Positions 6,105 to 7,893 of a DNA stretch of 7,893 nucleotides are shown in pieces. The stretch's first letter is position 1, and the number at the start of each line of letters is the position of its first letter. This DNA is from an uncultured Dehalococcoidia bacterium (GTDB taxonomy: Bacteria > Chloroflexota > Dehalococcoidia > Tepidiformales > Tepidiformaceae), in NCBI GenBank assembly GCA_937864275.1, contig CALMIW010000242.1, positions 1 through 7,893 of the forward strand, written 5' to 3'. The position numbers were made by a program, and so were the translations under genes. The notes below the pieces were generated by a model that was given only the letters and a program-made list of their open reading frames with translations, had not been told where the DNA came from and did no database searches.

Positions 6105-6671
6105 ATGCCTGAGATTGCGAACCTGGACCAACTGACGAACCTGATGGCGCGGCAGCGCGCGGTGCGCGAGTTCACGAAGGATCCGGTCGACGACGCGCTC
6201 ATCGAACGGATCCTTGAGGCCGCGACGCGCGCGCCGAGCGCGAAAAACGTCCAGATACTGCGGTTCATCGTGGTGAAGGACGCGGCGGCGAAAAAGCGGA
6301 TCGCCGAACTGGTGGAGGAGGCGCCATCGCCGGGCCGCACGTCGTGGGACGAGGTCCCCGTCATCGTGTTCGTCTGTGCCGAGAACCCGTTCGGGATGAG
6401 CGTGACCGGCGCCGCCGCGTGGGGCGGGTCGGTGTATCCCGGCATCCAGAACCTGCTGCTGGCGGCGCAGGCGGCGGGGCTGGGCGCGGTGCTGACGACC
6501 TCTCGCGGGAAGCTGAAGGAGCAGGAGCTCAAGGACTTCCTCGGTGTGCCGGAAGGCACCCACATCGACGCGGTGATCCCCATGGGCTGGCCCGCGGTGA
6601 AGCTCGGGAAGAACAAGCGGCGACCGGTGAGCGAGGTGGCGTACCGGGAGAAGTTCGGGCAGGGCTGGTAG
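6105..6671 (+). CDS. Nitroreductase-family FMN oxidoreductase
   Basis: This is a small (188 residue) flavoprotein that would use FMN and NAD(P)H to reduce nitro, quinone or similar acceptors. Visible family marks are the N-terminal FMN phosphate motif RQRAVREF (16-23), the RAPSAKNVQ segment (42-50), a central hydrophobic helix GIQNLLLAAQAAGLGAVLTT (113-132), the MGWP turn (160-163) and the C-terminal KRRPVSEV (171-178). The length suits the compact class that works as a dimer with FMN at the interface. The start is well supported by a strong Shine-Dalgarno sequence and a promoter 33 nt upstream. A hairpin follows the stop codon. The natural acceptor cannot be told from sequence, and flavin-dependent enzymes of this fold also include dehalogenases and dehydrogenases. 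Confidence 0.92.
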   Translation: MPEIANLDQLTNLMARQRAVREFTKDPVDDALIERILEAATRAPSAKNVQILRFIVVKDAAAKKRIAELVEEAPSPGRTSWDEVPVIVFVCAENPFGMSVTGAAAWGGSVYPGIQNLLLAAQAAGLGAVLTTSRGKLKEQELKDFLGVPEGTHIDAVIPMGWPAVKLGKNKRRPVSEVAYREKFGQGW

Positions 6672-6706
6672 CGCCGGACGCTCATCGAGCGTGCAAACGG
6701 CCGGCG
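6672..6706 (+). terminator. Two-tier hairpin after the nitroreductase stop codon
   Basis: The outer stem CGCCGG (6672-6677) pairs with CCGGCG (6701-6706). The inner stem ACGCTC (6678-6683) pairs with GAGCGT (6687-6692) around a three-base loop, leaving an 8-nt bulge on one side. A TTTT (6715-6718) follows 8 nt later. The stem starts directly after TAG 6671, so it is a fair candidate terminator, though the T run is short and distant. Confidence 0.4.
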
Positions 6707-6729
6707 GTGGCACGTTTTCGGGGCCGGAG

Positions 6730-6735
6730 TAGGCT
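6730..6735 (+). promoter_or_regulatory. -10-like hexamer TAGGCT before the PIG-L gene
   Basis: TAGGCT ends 35 nt before ATG 6771 and sits in the same 11-mer (GTAGGCTTCGC) found before the ceramidase-like gene. No clear -35 box is seen at 16-18 bp. The leader has GGGAG (6759-6763) 7 nt before the ATG, a good ribosome binding site. Confidence 0.45.
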
Positions 6736-6770
6736 TCGCTGCCACCGAACACCAGACCGGGAGCAGACCG

Positions 6771-7583
6771 ATGCCGACCGCACTCGTCCTCACCGCCCAC
6801 GGCGACGACATGGAGTTCACCGCCGGGGGCACGATCGCGAAGCTCTGCATGCGCGGATGGGACGTCCACCTGCTGATGGCGACGGACAACGCGCGTGGGA
6901 CGTTCGAATTGAGCGCGGAGGAGATGTTCGGTTTGCGGCTGAAAGAGGCGCAGGCCGCGGCGAACGTGCTCGGGCTGAAGAGCGTGGCCTGCCTGGACTA
7001 CCCGGACGGGTTCCTCTGCGACACACCGCATACGACACTGCGGGGCCAGTTCATCGAGGCGATCCGGCGGCACCGGCCGGAGATCGTCTTCACGTGGGAC
7101 CCGTGGGCGCCGTTCGAAGGGCACCCGGACCACCGGGCGGTGGCATGGGCGGCTATGGAGGCGGCGAGCTTCGCGCACTTCCCGCTGTACCACCCGGAGC
7201 ACCTGGCAGCGGGGCTGGAGCCCTGGTACGTGCCGGAGACGTACTTCTTCGCGAAGAGCCCGACCGGCCTGAACCGGACGGTGGATATCTCGGGCGAGCC
7301 GCTGCAGCGGAAGATCGACGCGCTGTGTTGTTACGACAGCCAGATGGTGCTGACGCTGCGCGACCACCAGATGGCGATTGAGAGCGCGCCGTACGACGTG
7401 CCGAGGGTGACGGAGCTCGACCCCCACAACTATCGCGAGTACATCGACCGGACGATCCGGGGGTGGGCGCGCGGGGCCGGAAAGCGGGCAGGGCTCGAGG
7501 CGGCGGAGCACTTCCGCCGGGTTCGGTGGGGCGGCACAGAGCGCCAGGCGCCCGAAGGCTCGGTACCCGCCGACGACTGGTAG
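6771..7583 (+). CDS. PIG-L (LmbE) family zinc-dependent deacetylase
   Basis: The 270-residue product belongs to the PIG-L/LmbE fold, whose members remove acetyl groups from N-acetylglucosamine-type amino sugars, including steps in mycothiol and bacillithiol synthesis. The metal motif TAHGDDMEF gives H10 and D13 as ligands and D12 as the probable general base. EGHPDHRAVA (117-126) supplies the third ligand, H121. The first motif has Gly where AHPDD normally has Pro. After the core come a variable region and an Arg-rich C-terminus. No signal peptide is present, so it is cytoplasmic. Its own promoter-like box and GGGAG ribosome binding site set it apart from the nitroreductase gene. It converges on the next gene with an 18-nt gap. 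No glycosyltransferase or thiol-pathway partner is nearby, so the substrate stays open. Confidence 0.92.
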   Translation: MPTALVLTAHGDDMEFTAGGTIAKLCMRGWDVHLLMATDNARGTFELSAEEMFGLRLKEAQAAANVLGLKSVACLDYPDGFLCDTPHTTLRGQFIEAIRRHRPEIVFTWDPWAPFEGHPDHRAVAWAAMEAASFAHFPLYHPEHLAAGLEPWYVPETYFFAKSPTGLNRTVDISGEPLQRKIDALCCYDSQMVLTLRDHQMAIESAPYDVPRVTELDPHNYREYIDRTIRGWARGAGKRAGLEAAEHFRRVRWGGTERQAPEGSVPADDW

Positions 7584-7601
7584 CGCCAGGAGCAGCCCGG
7601 C

Positions 7602-7893
7602 CTAATCCTCGAACAGGGAGCAGGAACTGACGCGCGACCCGCGCCCCACCGTGACGTCCGGGAGGTGACGGAGGGCCTGGCTGATGCGGCTTTCGGCCGC
7701 CCGCGAGCCGAGATAGGCCTCGTTCGCGGTCGCGTCCTGGTGGGCGGCGATGCATTCCGCCGCCCTGGCGAACATGTCCACCAACGCGATGCCAAGGTCG
7801 TCGCCAGGTGAGTCCTCATCGACCCCGACGGCCGCCGCGGTGGGGACGGAGAGTGCCGCGGCGAGGAGGCAGGCTGCCAGCAGGAACAGTCGT
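7602..7893 (-). CDS. Small secreted protein of unknown family, 5' end cut by window edge
   Basis: The minus-strand frame is open from the right edge to TAG at 7604-7602, giving 96 visible residues. The first visible residues are RLFLLAACLLAAALSVPTAAAV, in effect a Sec signal peptide (Arg then a hydrophobic core, with an Ala-rich cleavage site near TAAA), so the true start must be only a few codons beyond the window. The mature part is about 75 residues, begins with an acidic GVDEDSPGDD stretch, continues as probable amphipathic helices (GIALVDMFARAAECIAAH) and ends SSCSLFED. Its two cysteines could form a disulfide. I do not recognise the family. A TTG at 7784 could serve as an internal start but would discard the signal peptide. 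Confidence 0.65.
   Translation of the reverse strand, partial: RLFLLAACLLAAALSVPTAAAVGVDEDSPGDDLGIALVDMFARAAECIAAHQDATANEAYLGSRAAESRISQALRHLPDVTVGRGSRVSSCSLFED

Noticed and set aside
6708..6723. Sigma-54-like TGGCACG before the PIG-L gene
   Set aside because: The second half of the motif (TTGC at the right spacing) is absent; CGGG is found instead.
5864..7511. Two long minus-strand ORFs (5864-6889 and 6081-7511) opposite the nitroreductase and PIG-L genes
   Set aside because: No domains visible. Both plus-strand genes have ribosome binding sites and conserved motifs.
3572..7583. The four plus-strand enzyme genes as one catabolic operon or new system
   Set aside because: Each has its own -10-like box, a likely terminator lies after the nitroreductase gene, and the four activities do not form a recognisable pathway.
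7858..7893. Lipobox (LAAC) in the small secreted protein
   Set aside because: The Cys sits at the start of the hydrophobic core and is followed by more hydrophobic residues. Cleavage there is unlikely, and a later Ala-rich site fits better.

Overview
The window is GC-rich bacterial DNA with strong G/C bias at third codon positions. It holds six substantial protein genes and one gene fragment, with little non-coding space. The source is most likely a Chloroflexota bacterium (Dehalococcoidia/Tepidiformia-like). This is an inference from the Rho sequence with its long charged disordered N-terminus, the promoter style, and the mix of hydrolases. An actinobacterium cannot be excluded, and no rRNA or tRNA is present to settle it.

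Left part (1-3314, minus strand). A transcription terminator gene, rho (1476-3314, probable TTG start), is followed 138 bp downstream on the same strand by a LysM/M23 cell-wall metallopeptidase gene (1-1337) that runs off the left edge. The gap between them holds three hairpins or palindromes that could end rho transcription or act in the leader of the peptidase mRNA. Rho has a disordered Arg/Asp/Asn-rich N-terminal region of roughly 190 residues before a canonical RNA-binding and ATPase core.

Middle (3315-3571). This is a divergent regulatory region. It contains a plausible rho promoter, a long rho leader with a possible 44-codon upstream ORF ending just before the rho start, and a promoter for the rightward genes.

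Right part (3572-7583, plus strand). Four enzyme genes lie head to tail: an alpha/beta hydrolase of the epoxide hydrolase/dehalogenase type, a single-domain neutral ceramidase-like hydrolase, a small nitroreductase-family flavoprotein, and a PIG-L/LmbE-type zinc deacetylase. Each is preceded by a TAG(A/G)CT hexamer that looks like a -10 box. They are therefore better read as four separately promoted neighbours than as one operon, and no shared pathway can be shown. The hexamer before the ceramidase-like gene sits only 7 nt from its ATG, which suggests a leaderless mRNA.

Right edge (7602-7893, minus strand). The 3' part of a gene for a small secreted protein of unknown family, signal peptide included, converges on the deacetylase gene.

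I do not see CRISPR arrays, insertion sequences, phage genes or an obvious new defence system. The most useful leads are the shared promoter motif with a leaderless gene, the rho leader, the Gly substitution beside Rho's catalytic glutamate, and the mixed active-site signature of the alpha/beta hydrolase.
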